From Aquimarina sp. MMG016 (GTDB lineage Bacteria > Bacteroidota > Bacteroidia > Flavobacteriales > Flavobacteriaceae): 64,000 bases of DNA. Shown here piece after piece: positions 43,250-50,652 of this stretch. Both the position numbers and the translations under genes were made by a program. Location: positions 62,001 through 126,000 of the forward strand of contig NZ_JAGJEA010000001.1 of the NCBI RefSeq assembly GCF_018100805.1, written 5' to 3'. The notes under the pieces were generated by a model, which searched no databases, was not told where the DNA came from, and was given only the letters and a program-made list of their open reading frames with translations. The stretch's first letter is position 1. The number at the start of each line of letters is the position of its first letter.

Positions 43250-43922
43250 AATCACCGAAATAATATTAGCAGAAGACGAACCGTCATTAGGGCAAATCAT
43301 TAAAGAAAGTCTAGAGACCAGAGGGTTTAAAATTCATCTAGCTACAAACGGACAGGAAGCGTATGACTTATACAAAGAGATTATGCCAAAATTGTTGGTA
43401 CTAGATGTGATGATGCCTAAAAAAGATGGTTTTACGCTCGCTAAAGAAATAAGGCTAGAAGATGACTCAATACCAATTATATTTCTAACTGCAAAATCAC
43501 AAACCCAAGATGTAGTGGAAGGATTTACCATTGGAGGTAATGATTATTTAAAAAAACCTTTTAGTATGGAAGAATTGATTGTTAGAATTAACAATCTTTT
43601 GCAACGTACTAAACTTCAAAAAAATGCTGAAATCCTGTCAATTGGTAAATATTCTTTTGACTTCCCAAAACAACTACTTAATTATCAAGGAGAAGTGCAA
43701 CAACTTACGCATCGAGAAGCACATTTGTTATTTCATCTGGCAAAAAACAAAAATCAAGTGTTAGATCGTTCTATGATTCTAAAAAAACTTTGGGGTGACG
43801 ATGATTTCTTTAATGGTAGGAGCATGGATGTATTTATTACAAAACTTAGAAAAAAACTAAAAAAAGACGAAACCATACAAATCATCAATGTACGTGGATA
43901 TGGTTATAAATTAGTTTGTTAA
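43242..43922 (+). CDS. OmpR-family response regulator
   Basis: A 226-residue two-domain regulator. The receiver has the acidic pair EDE near residue 11, phospho-acceptor Asp in LVLDVMMPKKDG and Lys in KKPF. The C-terminal winged-helix domain (about 130-225) includes LTHREAHLLFHLAKNKNQVL and ends VRGYGYKLVC. It is translationally coupled to the kinase by an 8-base overlap. The phased GTTAAC repeats upstream of the operon are its most plausible binding site, giving autoregulation and control of the divergent operon. Confidence 0.94.
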   Translation: MAEITEIILAEDEPSLGQIIKESLETRGFKIHLATNGQEAYDLYKEIMPKLLVLDVMMPKKDGFTLAKEIRLEDDSIPIIFLTAKSQTQDVVEGFTIGGNDYLKKPFSMEELIVRINNLLQRTKLQKNAEILSIGKYSFDFPKQLLNYQGEVQQLTHREAHLLFHLAKNKNQVLDRSMILKKLWGDDDFFNGRSMDVFITKLRKKLKKDETIQIINVRGYGYKLVC

Positions 43923-43953
43923 AAACGGCTTTATTTTTGTACTTTGGTGGAGT

Positions 43954-44739
43954 ATGAAAAGATTCATTCTATTTTTTATTCTTCTCATTTTCAATTTTAA
44001 CTCATTCGGTCAGCAGCTTGCTAAAGCTAACGAAATGTTTTCATTAGAAGCAGATCATTTCTGGGGAGTAGATTCTTTTGGAGCTATTTATTACTCAGAA
44101 AACAACATCTTCCATAAAAAATGGAACGATCAGGAATTGCAATACGGTGATTTTATTCTAGGAAAATTAAGCAGTGTTTCAATCTTAAATCCTTTAAAGA
44201 TTGTACTTTTTTATGAAGACTCTAATACTATAATTTTAATCGATAAATATTTTAATGAGATCGATAGAATAAATTTTAATACGTTGACTGATTTCAAAAA
44301 CGTAACTAAAGTCTCTGCTGCCAATGACAATAGTGTATGGATATTTGATAGTAATACACAAAGATTTGAGCTTTTTGACACTGACTTGCGTAAGACTTTG
44401 CTTATCACACAACCTATAAATGATCTCGCCAACATACTGCGAAGCAATTTTAACTATTGTTGGGCGTTAACCGAAAAAGAATTGTTACAGTTTAATATTT
44501 ACGGGAGTTTAATCGATCGGTTTCCAAATGAAGAGTATTTAGATTTTCAAATGACAAATAATGATTTGGTAATAAAAAAAGATAATCAGCTTTACTATTA
44601 TAATATACAAGGCAAAAAATCAGAAAAAATAAATCTTCCAGAAATTCATATCAAACAGTTTTATGTTACTAACGAAATCCTTTATATTTACGACCAAAGT
44701 AAGATTTACAGTTTTGATCTAACATCCCCAAAAAAATAA
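43954..44739 (+). CDS. Secreted beta-propeller-like protein of unknown function
   Basis: A 261-residue protein with a signal peptide (FILLIFNFNSFGQQ). The body consists of short repeating strands such as VDSFGAIYYSEN, KIVLFYEDSNTIILIDKYF, NSVWIFDSNTQRFELFDTD and LYYYNIQGKKSEKI, a pattern suggesting a six-bladed propeller, but no family is recognised. It lies 31 bases after the response regulator and 7 bases before the deoxynucleoside kinase. A TAnnTTTG-like box (43932-43939) before it may allow separate transcription. Homologues in this position are a common but uncharacterised flavobacterial feature. Confidence 0.75.
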   Translation: MKRFILFFILLIFNFNSFGQQLAKANEMFSLEADHFWGVDSFGAIYYSENNIFHKKWNDQELQYGDFILGKLSSVSILNPLKIVLFYEDSNTIILIDKYFNEIDRINFNTLTDFKNVTKVSAANDNSVWIFDSNTQRFELFDTDLRKTLLITQPINDLANILRSNFNYCWALTEKELLQFNIYGSLIDRFPNEEYLDFQMTNNDLVIKKDNQLYYYNIQGKKSEKINLPEIHIKQFYVTNEILYIYDQSKIYSFDLTSPKK

Positions 44740-44746
44740 ATCAACT

Positions 44747-45361
44747 ATGCATGTAGCTATTGCTGGAAATATTGGTGCAGGAAAAACAACATTGACTAAA
44801 TTATTGGCCAAACATTATAAATGGGAGCCTCAGTTTGAAGATGTTTTGGAAAATCCATATCTGGAGGATTTTTATAACAAAATGGAACGTTGGTCTTTTA
44901 ACCTACAAATTTATTTCCTTAATAGTCGATTTAGACAGATATTAGAAATTCGTGAAAGCGGTAAGGATATTATTCAGGATCGTACTATCTATGAAGATGC
45001 ATACATTTTTGCGCCTAACCTTCATGCAATGGGATTAATGACCAATCGTGATTTTGAAAACTATAAATCCTTATTTGATTTAATGGAAAGCGTAGTTGAA
45101 GGTCCGGATTTGTTGATATACCTTCGAAGCAGTATTCCAAATCTGGTATCTCAGATTCATAAAAGAGGGCGAGAATATGAAAATACTATTAGTATCGACT
45201 ATTTAAGCCGACTTAATGAACGATATGAAGCTTGGGCTCATGGTTACAACAAAGGGAATCTATTAGTTGTTGATGTAGATCACCTTAATTTCGTAGATAA
45301 CCCGGAAGATCTTGGTAGCATTATCAATCGTATCGAAGCTGAACTACACGGTTTATTTTAA
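44747..45361 (+). CDS. Deoxynucleoside kinase
   Basis: A 204-residue kinase. The P-loop GNIGAGKTTL is at residues 7-16, followed by the family motifs FEDVLENPYLEDFY and IQDRTIYEDAYIFA (the DRS/ERS-like substrate motif is DRT here). It phosphorylates deoxynucleosides with ATP in the salvage pathway; the specificity (dA, dG or dC) is not readable. It is 7 bases downstream of the propeller-like gene. Confidence 0.92.
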   Translation: MHVAIAGNIGAGKTTLTKLLAKHYKWEPQFEDVLENPYLEDFYNKMERWSFNLQIYFLNSRFRQILEIRESGKDIIQDRTIYEDAYIFAPNLHAMGLMTNRDFENYKSLFDLMESVVEGPDLLIYLRSSIPNLVSQIHKRGREYENTISIDYLSRLNERYEAWAHGYNKGNLLVVDVDHLNFVDNPEDLGSIINRIEAELHGLF

Positions 45362-45376
45362 GTTTCCCTATTATTT

Positions 45377-46033
45377 ATGGATTTCAAAGCTTTATTTCAG
45401 TTCCTTGAAGGTTTACAGCAGAATAACAATAAAGACTGGATGGATGCTAATCGTAAAGAATATCAATCATTACGTAATTCATTTATCCAATGGCTAGATC
45501 GATTAGATACCAAATTAGCAACTATTGATCCTGATTATTATCCAACTCCTGGTAAAAAAGGCATCAATCGAATTAATAACAACCTTCTTTTTCATCCAAA
45601 CAAACCTGTTTATAAAGATCATTTTGCTGCAGGATTAGATCAAAAGTCAAAACAAGGAGATTTCTATATTCAGGTTGGAGTTAATGATTGCGAATTGGCT
45701 GGCGGATATTGGAAACCTGACAACAAAATTCTTAATAGTATTCGTGAAGCTATTGATTATAATGGAGAGGAACTTAAGAAAATCATCAATAAAAAGAGTT
45801 TTCAGAAAACGTTCGGCAAATTATATGATGACGGAGATTCTCTAAAAAAAGCTCCTAAAGGATATTCTATGAGTCACGAGCACATAGAATTATTACAATA
45901 TAAAACTCTCGCTGTTATTCACCCGTTAACCAAAGAAGAAGTTTTAAGCAAAGATTTCGAAAAAAAAGTAATTGAAGTTTATAAAGAAATGCTTCCTTTC
46001 AGAAGATATTTGCGTCATGCAGTTACAGTTTAA
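45377..46033 (+). CDS. DUF2461 family protein
   Basis: A 218-residue cytoplasmic protein of the DUF2461 (TIGR02453) family: ALFQFLEGLQQNNNKDWMDA at the N-terminus, then GINRINNNLLFHPNKPVYKDHF, and QGDFYIQVGVNDCELAGGYWKPD with the family's GGxW. The function is unknown. It follows the kinase by 15 bases, and its end overlaps the convergent KDO transferase gene by 11 bases. Confidence 0.9.
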   Translation: MDFKALFQFLEGLQQNNNKDWMDANRKEYQSLRNSFIQWLDRLDTKLATIDPDYYPTPGKKGINRINNNLLFHPNKPVYKDHFAAGLDQKSKQGDFYIQVGVNDCELAGGYWKPDNKILNSIREAIDYNGEELKKIINKKSFQKTFGKLYDDGDSLKKAPKGYSMSHEHIELLQYKTLAVIHPLTKEEVLSKDFEKKVIEVYKEMLPFRRYLRHAVTV

Positions 46034-47273
46034 TTTTCTGAAATAAATACTTCACAATCATATTTGTTGCTCCAGTATTACTATTGATAAAATGTCCTGA
46101 AATCATTCCCGTGCGTTCTCTAAACTTTTTATCCCCAATAAGCTTATTCATAATTTTCGAAAAATCCTCTGTATTACTAACCGAAAATAAACCTGCCAAC
46201 TTCTGCAACTGTTTTGCTTCTCTGAAGTTTTCAAAGTTTTCACCAATAATAATAGGTATTCCAAAGGTAGCTGGTTCCAGAATATTATGAAGGCCCGAAT
46301 TACCCATAGCTCCACCCACATAGGCAATATCACCATAACTATATACACGTGATAAATAACCTATAGTATTCATTATAAACACTTGGTGATCCTTTAAACC
46401 TTTACCGTCCTTTTCGGTATATAAAACGGTTTTCTTTATTAGCCTTTGTTTTAAAGCATTCACACTACTTTCTTTAATTTCATGCGGAGCGATAATAAAA
46501 CAAACATCTTCTGAAGCTTGATTTACAAAATCAATAAAAACACTCTCATCTTCAGGCCAAGAACTGCCAACCACAATACACAGTCTATTATTTACAAAAT
46601 CAGTAATAAAATCTACATGGTTATCCATTTCGATCTGATGACTAACTCGATCAAAACGAGTGTCTCCACTTAAGGTTACATTTTCCAAACCTAGCTTTTT
46701 GATCAGCTCTTCAGAAGCTTTATCCTGCACAAAGAAATGATCAATAGTTTGTAATGCTTTTCGCATAAATCCACCGTACCATTTAAAGAATGATTGACTT
46801 TCTCTAAATGCCGATGATATAAATACTGTTGGAATACCTTTGGATTGAAGCTCTTTCAGATAATTAGGCCAAAACTCATACTTTACAAACACTGCCAACT
46901 CGGGTTGAACTAGCTCCACGAAACGTCTGGCATTTCTTTTGGTATCTATAGGCAGATATACAATTATATCAGCAAGCGTACTGTTCTTTTTAGCCTCATA
47001 GCCTGAGGGAGAAAAAAAAGTCACCAACAATTTATGATCAGGATATTTCTTTTTAAGTTCTTCCATCACCGGAACACCTTGTTCATATTCACCTAAAGAT
47101 GCACAATGAAACCACAAGACACAGCCCTGAGCGGGAAAATGTTTTTCTAAAGTTTTAAAGACTTCTTTTCTTCCGTTGACAAATAATTTAAGTTTTGGAC
47201 TGAATAATCCAATTACAGGAAGTAAACTATTAAATAATGAAATAAAAATGTTGTATAAAAAGCCCAAAAGCAA
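46023..47273 (-). CDS. waaA: 3-deoxy-D-manno-octulosonic acid transferase
   Basis: A 416-residue glycosyltransferase of the KdtA/WaaA family, adding KDO to lipid A at the inner face of the cytoplasmic membrane. An N-terminal membrane anchor (LLGFLYNIFISLFNSLLPVI) precedes the motif LWFHCASLGEYEQGVPV, and the C-terminal half contains VGSSWPEDE and GNSGLHNILEPATFGIPIIIG. The length is standard. It has its own upstream AT-rich region of 182 bases shared with a divergent T9SS cargo gene. Confidence 0.95.
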   Translation of the reverse strand: MLLGFLYNIFISLFNSLLPVIGLFSPKLKLFVNGRKEVFKTLEKHFPAQGCVLWFHCASLGEYEQGVPVMEELKKKYPDHKLLVTFFSPSGYEAKKNSTLADIIVYLPIDTKRNARRFVELVQPELAVFVKYEFWPNYLKELQSKGIPTVFISSAFRESQSFFKWYGGFMRKALQTIDHFFVQDKASEELIKKLGLENVTLSGDTRFDRVSHQIEMDNHVDFITDFVNNRLCIVVGSSWPEDESVFIDFVNQASEDVCFIIAPHEIKESSVNALKQRLIKKTVLYTEKDGKGLKDHQVFIMNTIGYLSRVYSYGDIAYVGGAMGNSGLHNILEPATFGIPIIIGENFENFREAKQLQKLAGLFSVSNTEDFSKIMNKLIGDKKFRERTGMISGHFINSNTGATNMIVKYLFQKIKL

Positions 47274-47455
47274 TGATTTTTATGAATTGCTAAAATACAG
47301 CTCTTTGTTGTAAAAAAAGATCTAAAAATTTCAAAAGAAGATCTTTTCAAAATTTATCAATTCAATAATTAAAGATTAAATACTTTAAATAAAATAAAGT
47401 TTTTGTATTAAAAATTTAATAAATTAATACTCTTATTCACACAAACTCAATACTT

Positions 47456-49255
47456 ATGAAACTAAAAACTACCCTAATTGCATTATTTTCATGCATGATT
47501 CTTTGTGCTCAAAGTTTTAAAGAAGTTCAACTTCCTACTCCTGACCAATTAAGTCCTTTTTTTATTGGACCTTTAATAAAATCAACAATCCATTATGGAG
47601 CTACTCCTGCTAATTATAATGGAAAAGTAATCGTTTTTAACCATGGATATATTGACCTTAACCAAGGACAATTCTTAATCGACAACTCATTTTATCAGGA
47701 AACATATAATGAAGGGTATCAAGCTGTTTTTGTGGCCACCACCAGAGGTGAAGGAATATGGGTAAACGGCGAATTACTAGCCGAATCTATCGATATTATT
47801 ACAGAAAAATTCAATGTACCACAAGTTTATCTAGTAGGACATAGTAATGGAGGAAAAGCTTCGGAAGCCGCTATGTTTCAATACGGAAAAAAAGACAAAG
47901 TAACCAGAGCGTTTGCATTAGGAACCCCATTTTGGGGAACATATCTTGCAGATATTTCTCAGATGCCTTGGTTAAATTGGGCCTGGCGACTTACTGGTCT
48001 GAATGAAGGTGCACGAACCTCGACCACATACTATTGCCGAAATGTAGTACGCCCCTACCTGGATAATCATCCCGATAATGAACCCGAAAAATTTGTTGTA
48101 TTAGGTGCTTCAGGTTTTTATAATGGGTCAACCATAGCTGCTCCCGCTTTCCTAATAACTGGTGGTATTTTACTACCGGTCCAAGGAACAAACGATGGAG
48201 TGTCCCCTTACAGCAGCACACTAAGACCAGGGGCAGAATATGTTTTTAGTAAAAACGATTCTAGAGCTATTTTTGATCACTTGGATGTTGGCTTGGGGCA
48301 GTTTAGCTGGTCGTATATAAAACCTTATCTCGAAAACCGTTCTCAAAAAAGTGCTGTTGTTGATAAATTTGATAATTCCAAAATTGAAAGTAATTATTAT
48401 ATAATTCATTCCGAAAATGAATATGATCAAATACATCTAGATAAAAATTCTGATTTCGCTATTGCTGAAATTATTCACGAAAACCCTTCAGCCGGCTTCC
48501 AAATTTCAGATAAAAACTATAAAAAACTAAATACTTCAGAAATCTATAACAGAGAAGCTCATAAAACTGTTATTACATTCTCAGAAAATATCATCAACCT
48601 AAAAAGCGACTCTCGATTTGCAGCTTTTGTAAAACAGAATAATGGAATCACAATGTCATTAGAACAATTAACCAATAACGACCACCCAACATTAAAAGTT
48701 GATATAAATTCTAATAAAAAAGACTTTCAGCTACTTACCAATACTCAAGTTCGTGGTGTTATTATCAAAACTTCCAAAATTGATGGTACTCCATTACAAA
48801 ATGATCCTGAGGTTATTACTTTTGATAAAAAAGGAGATAGTTTTTATTTTGAAACTAAAAATCTGGAAGAAGGTGTTTATAGCTTGTTTTTGAATTCTGA
48901 AAGTAAAGACAATTTCAAAAGAAGTATCATTTCCGGCTTCGTCGTAGGTGACATTAAAAGGAGTTTAAATGAAAGCAAGGATGAAAATCTGATCAAAACA
49001 TCTCAAAAATCAATTAAGATTATTCCAAATTCAGTTAAAAATGAAGCGTCAATAGATCTATTTGGATACGCACTACCAAATCAGCTTTCGATAAACATAT
49101 ATGATATTACCGGAAAGGCAATTAACAATTTTTCGATAAAAACTACGAATCAAAGTACACAATATAATATTTCAGCACAAGTACAATCACTAAGTAGAGG
49201 TATGTATCTATTAAAAATCAATGATTTTAAAACCATAAAATTCATCAAAGAATAA
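47456..49255 (+). CDS. Secreted alpha/beta-hydrolase with T9SS C-terminal sorting domain
   Basis: A 599-residue secreted protein with a signal peptide (LIALFSCMILCAQ). The N-terminal 300 residues form an alpha/beta hydrolase resembling PGAP1/lipase proteins, with the nucleophile serine in VGHSNGGKA near residue 141. A central beta-rich region (330-500) follows. The end (about 515-599, IIPNSVKNEASIDLFGYALP, then SLSRGMYLLKIND, then FIKE) is a type A T9SS sorting domain, so the enzyme is exported across the outer membrane and probably surface-attached. Lipase or esterase activity is likely, but the substrate is unknown. Confidence 0.85.
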   Translation: MKLKTTLIALFSCMILCAQSFKEVQLPTPDQLSPFFIGPLIKSTIHYGATPANYNGKVIVFNHGYIDLNQGQFLIDNSFYQETYNEGYQAVFVATTRGEGIWVNGELLAESIDIITEKFNVPQVYLVGHSNGGKASEAAMFQYGKKDKVTRAFALGTPFWGTYLADISQMPWLNWAWRLTGLNEGARTSTTYYCRNVVRPYLDNHPDNEPEKFVVLGASGFYNGSTIAAPAFLITGGILLPVQGTNDGVSPYSSTLRPGAEYVFSKNDSRAIFDHLDVGLGQFSWSYIKPYLENRSQKSAVVDKFDNSKIESNYYIIHSENEYDQIHLDKNSDFAIAEIIHENPSAGFQISDKNYKKLNTSEIYNREAHKTVITFSENIINLKSDSRFAAFVKQNNGITMSLEQLTNNDHPTLKVDINSNKKDFQLLTNTQVRGVIIKTSKIDGTPLQNDPEVITFDKKGDSFYFETKNLEEGVYSLFLNSESKDNFKRSIISGFVVGDIKRSLNESKDENLIKTSQKSIKIIPNSVKNEASIDLFGYALPNQLSINIYDITGKAINNFSIKTTNQSTQYNISAQVQSLSRGMYLLKINDFKTIKFIKE

Positions 49256-49316
49256 ACACAACAACAGGTAGATCAGGTAAATTGAATCCAAAAACACATT
49301 TTGCCTGAGCTACACA

Positions 49317-49347
49317 TTGGCAATCGCATCATTATTTTGTACTTTCG
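49317..49347 (+). promoter_or_regulatory. Promoter of the sugar aminotransferase gene
   Basis: TTGG (49317-49320) and TACTTTCG (49340-49347), 19 bases apart, fit the Bacteroidota -33/-7 pattern. The ATG follows 21 bases later. Confidence 0.55.
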
Positions 49348-49368
49348 TCGGGTTACAAAACACATCTT

Positions 49369-50538
49369 ATGAAGAAGATTCAAATGGTTGACCTTAAGGG
49401 TCAATATGCACATATTAAAGAAAGAGTAGATGCATCTGTTCTTGAGGTTATTAACTCTACAGCTTTTATTAATGGTCCTGAAGTACATAGTTTTCAGAAA
49501 GAATTAGAAGAGTATCTGGATGTAAAACATGTGATTCCATGTGCTAACGGAACCGATGCTTTACAGATAGCCATGATGGGATTAGGTCTTAAGCCAGGTG
49601 ATGAAGTGATTACTGCGGACTTCACTTTTGCTGCTACTGTAGAAGTAATCGCTTTATTACAGCTTACACCAGTATTGGTAGATGTGGAACAGGATTCTTT
49701 TAATATTGATCCGGATGCTATTAGAAAAGCGATCACTCCAAATACGAAAGCTATTGTTCCGGTTCATTTATTTGGCCAAGCAGCTAATATGGATGAGATT
49801 ATGGCTATTGCCAAAGAGCATAATCTATATGTAATAGAAGATAATGCACAAGGTATTGGAGGAAGTTATAAATTCAATGATAAAAAAGTTGCCAAAACAG
49901 GAACGATAGGTCACGTTGCTTCTACTTCATTCTTCCCTTCAAAAAATTTAGGGTGTTACGGTGATGGTGGGGCCATTTTTACCAATGATGATGATTTAGC
50001 ACATACCATACGTGGAATTGTAAATCACGGAATGTATGTAAGATATCATCACGATGTGGTAGGTGTAAATTCTAGGCTGGATTCTATTCAGGCTGCCATA
50101 CTTAGAGCTAAGCTCCCTAATCTTGATAATTATAATAATGCAAGAAGAGCAGCAGCTAGAAAATACAATAAAGCTTTTGAAGGTGTTAAAAATATTGTAA
50201 CTCCAAAAGTAAAAGGTAATGATTGTGCCACTCGCGAAGATGTAATTTGTGATACTTGTAACTGCCACGTATTCCATCAATATACCCTAAGAGTATTAAA
50301 TTCTGATCGTGATGCTTTAGCAAAACACCTAAATGATAACGGAATTCCGTGTGGTGTATATTACCCTATTCCATTACATAACCAAAAAGCATATCAGGAT
50401 GATCGGTATAATGAAGCTGATTTTCCTGTAACCAATCAATTGGTAAAAGAAGTGATTTCATTACCCATGCATACAGAATTAGATGATGAGCAAATTGATT
50501 TTATCACTAAAACCGTGATTGATTTTGTAAATCAATAG
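49369..50538 (+). CDS. DegT/DnrJ/EryC1 sugar aminotransferase
   Basis: A 389-residue PLP-dependent aminotransferase. Family features are PCANGTDALQIAMMGLGLKP, FGQAANMDEI and the PLP lysine in FFPSKNLGCYGDGG near residue 188, with VNSRLDSIQAAIL after it. It likely makes an amino sugar nucleotide for surface polysaccharide. An unusual cysteine cluster (C-x7-C-x2-C-x-C, then H) lies at about residues 286-300, just before FHQYTLRV. It is monocistronic with a good promoter and a downstream hairpin. Confidence 0.9.
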   Translation: MKKIQMVDLKGQYAHIKERVDASVLEVINSTAFINGPEVHSFQKELEEYLDVKHVIPCANGTDALQIAMMGLGLKPGDEVITADFTFAATVEVIALLQLTPVLVDVEQDSFNIDPDAIRKAITPNTKAIVPVHLFGQAANMDEIMAIAKEHNLYVIEDNAQGIGGSYKFNDKKVAKTGTIGHVASTSFFPSKNLGCYGDGGAIFTNDDDLAHTIRGIVNHGMYVRYHHDVVGVNSRLDSIQAAILRAKLPNLDNYNNARRAAARKYNKAFEGVKNIVTPKVKGNDCATREDVICDTCNCHVFHQYTLRVLNSDRDALAKHLNDNGIPCGVYYPIPLHNQKAYQDDRYNEADFPVTNQLVKEVISLPMHTELDDEQIDFITKTVIDFVNQ

Positions 50539-50560
50539 TTTTTATAAAAACTACTATAAT

Positions 50561-50599
50561 ATTAAGCGAAGTAGAAATGCTTTTTTGACTTCGCTTAAT
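50561..50599 (+). terminator. Hairpin after the sugar aminotransferase gene
   Basis: ATTAAGCGAAGT and ACTTCGCTTAAT form a perfect 12-base stem with a 15-base loop containing six T residues. No T run follows the stem, so termination is probable but not textbook. Confidence 0.5.
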
Positions 50600-50652
50600 G
50601 TTATAAAAAAATTTACTTTTTATTACCCCAATTAACCTAACCTGCTCTAACA

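Noticed and set aside
49265..49320. Terminator after the T9SS lipase-like gene
   Set aside because: Only weak inverted repeats without a T run are present.
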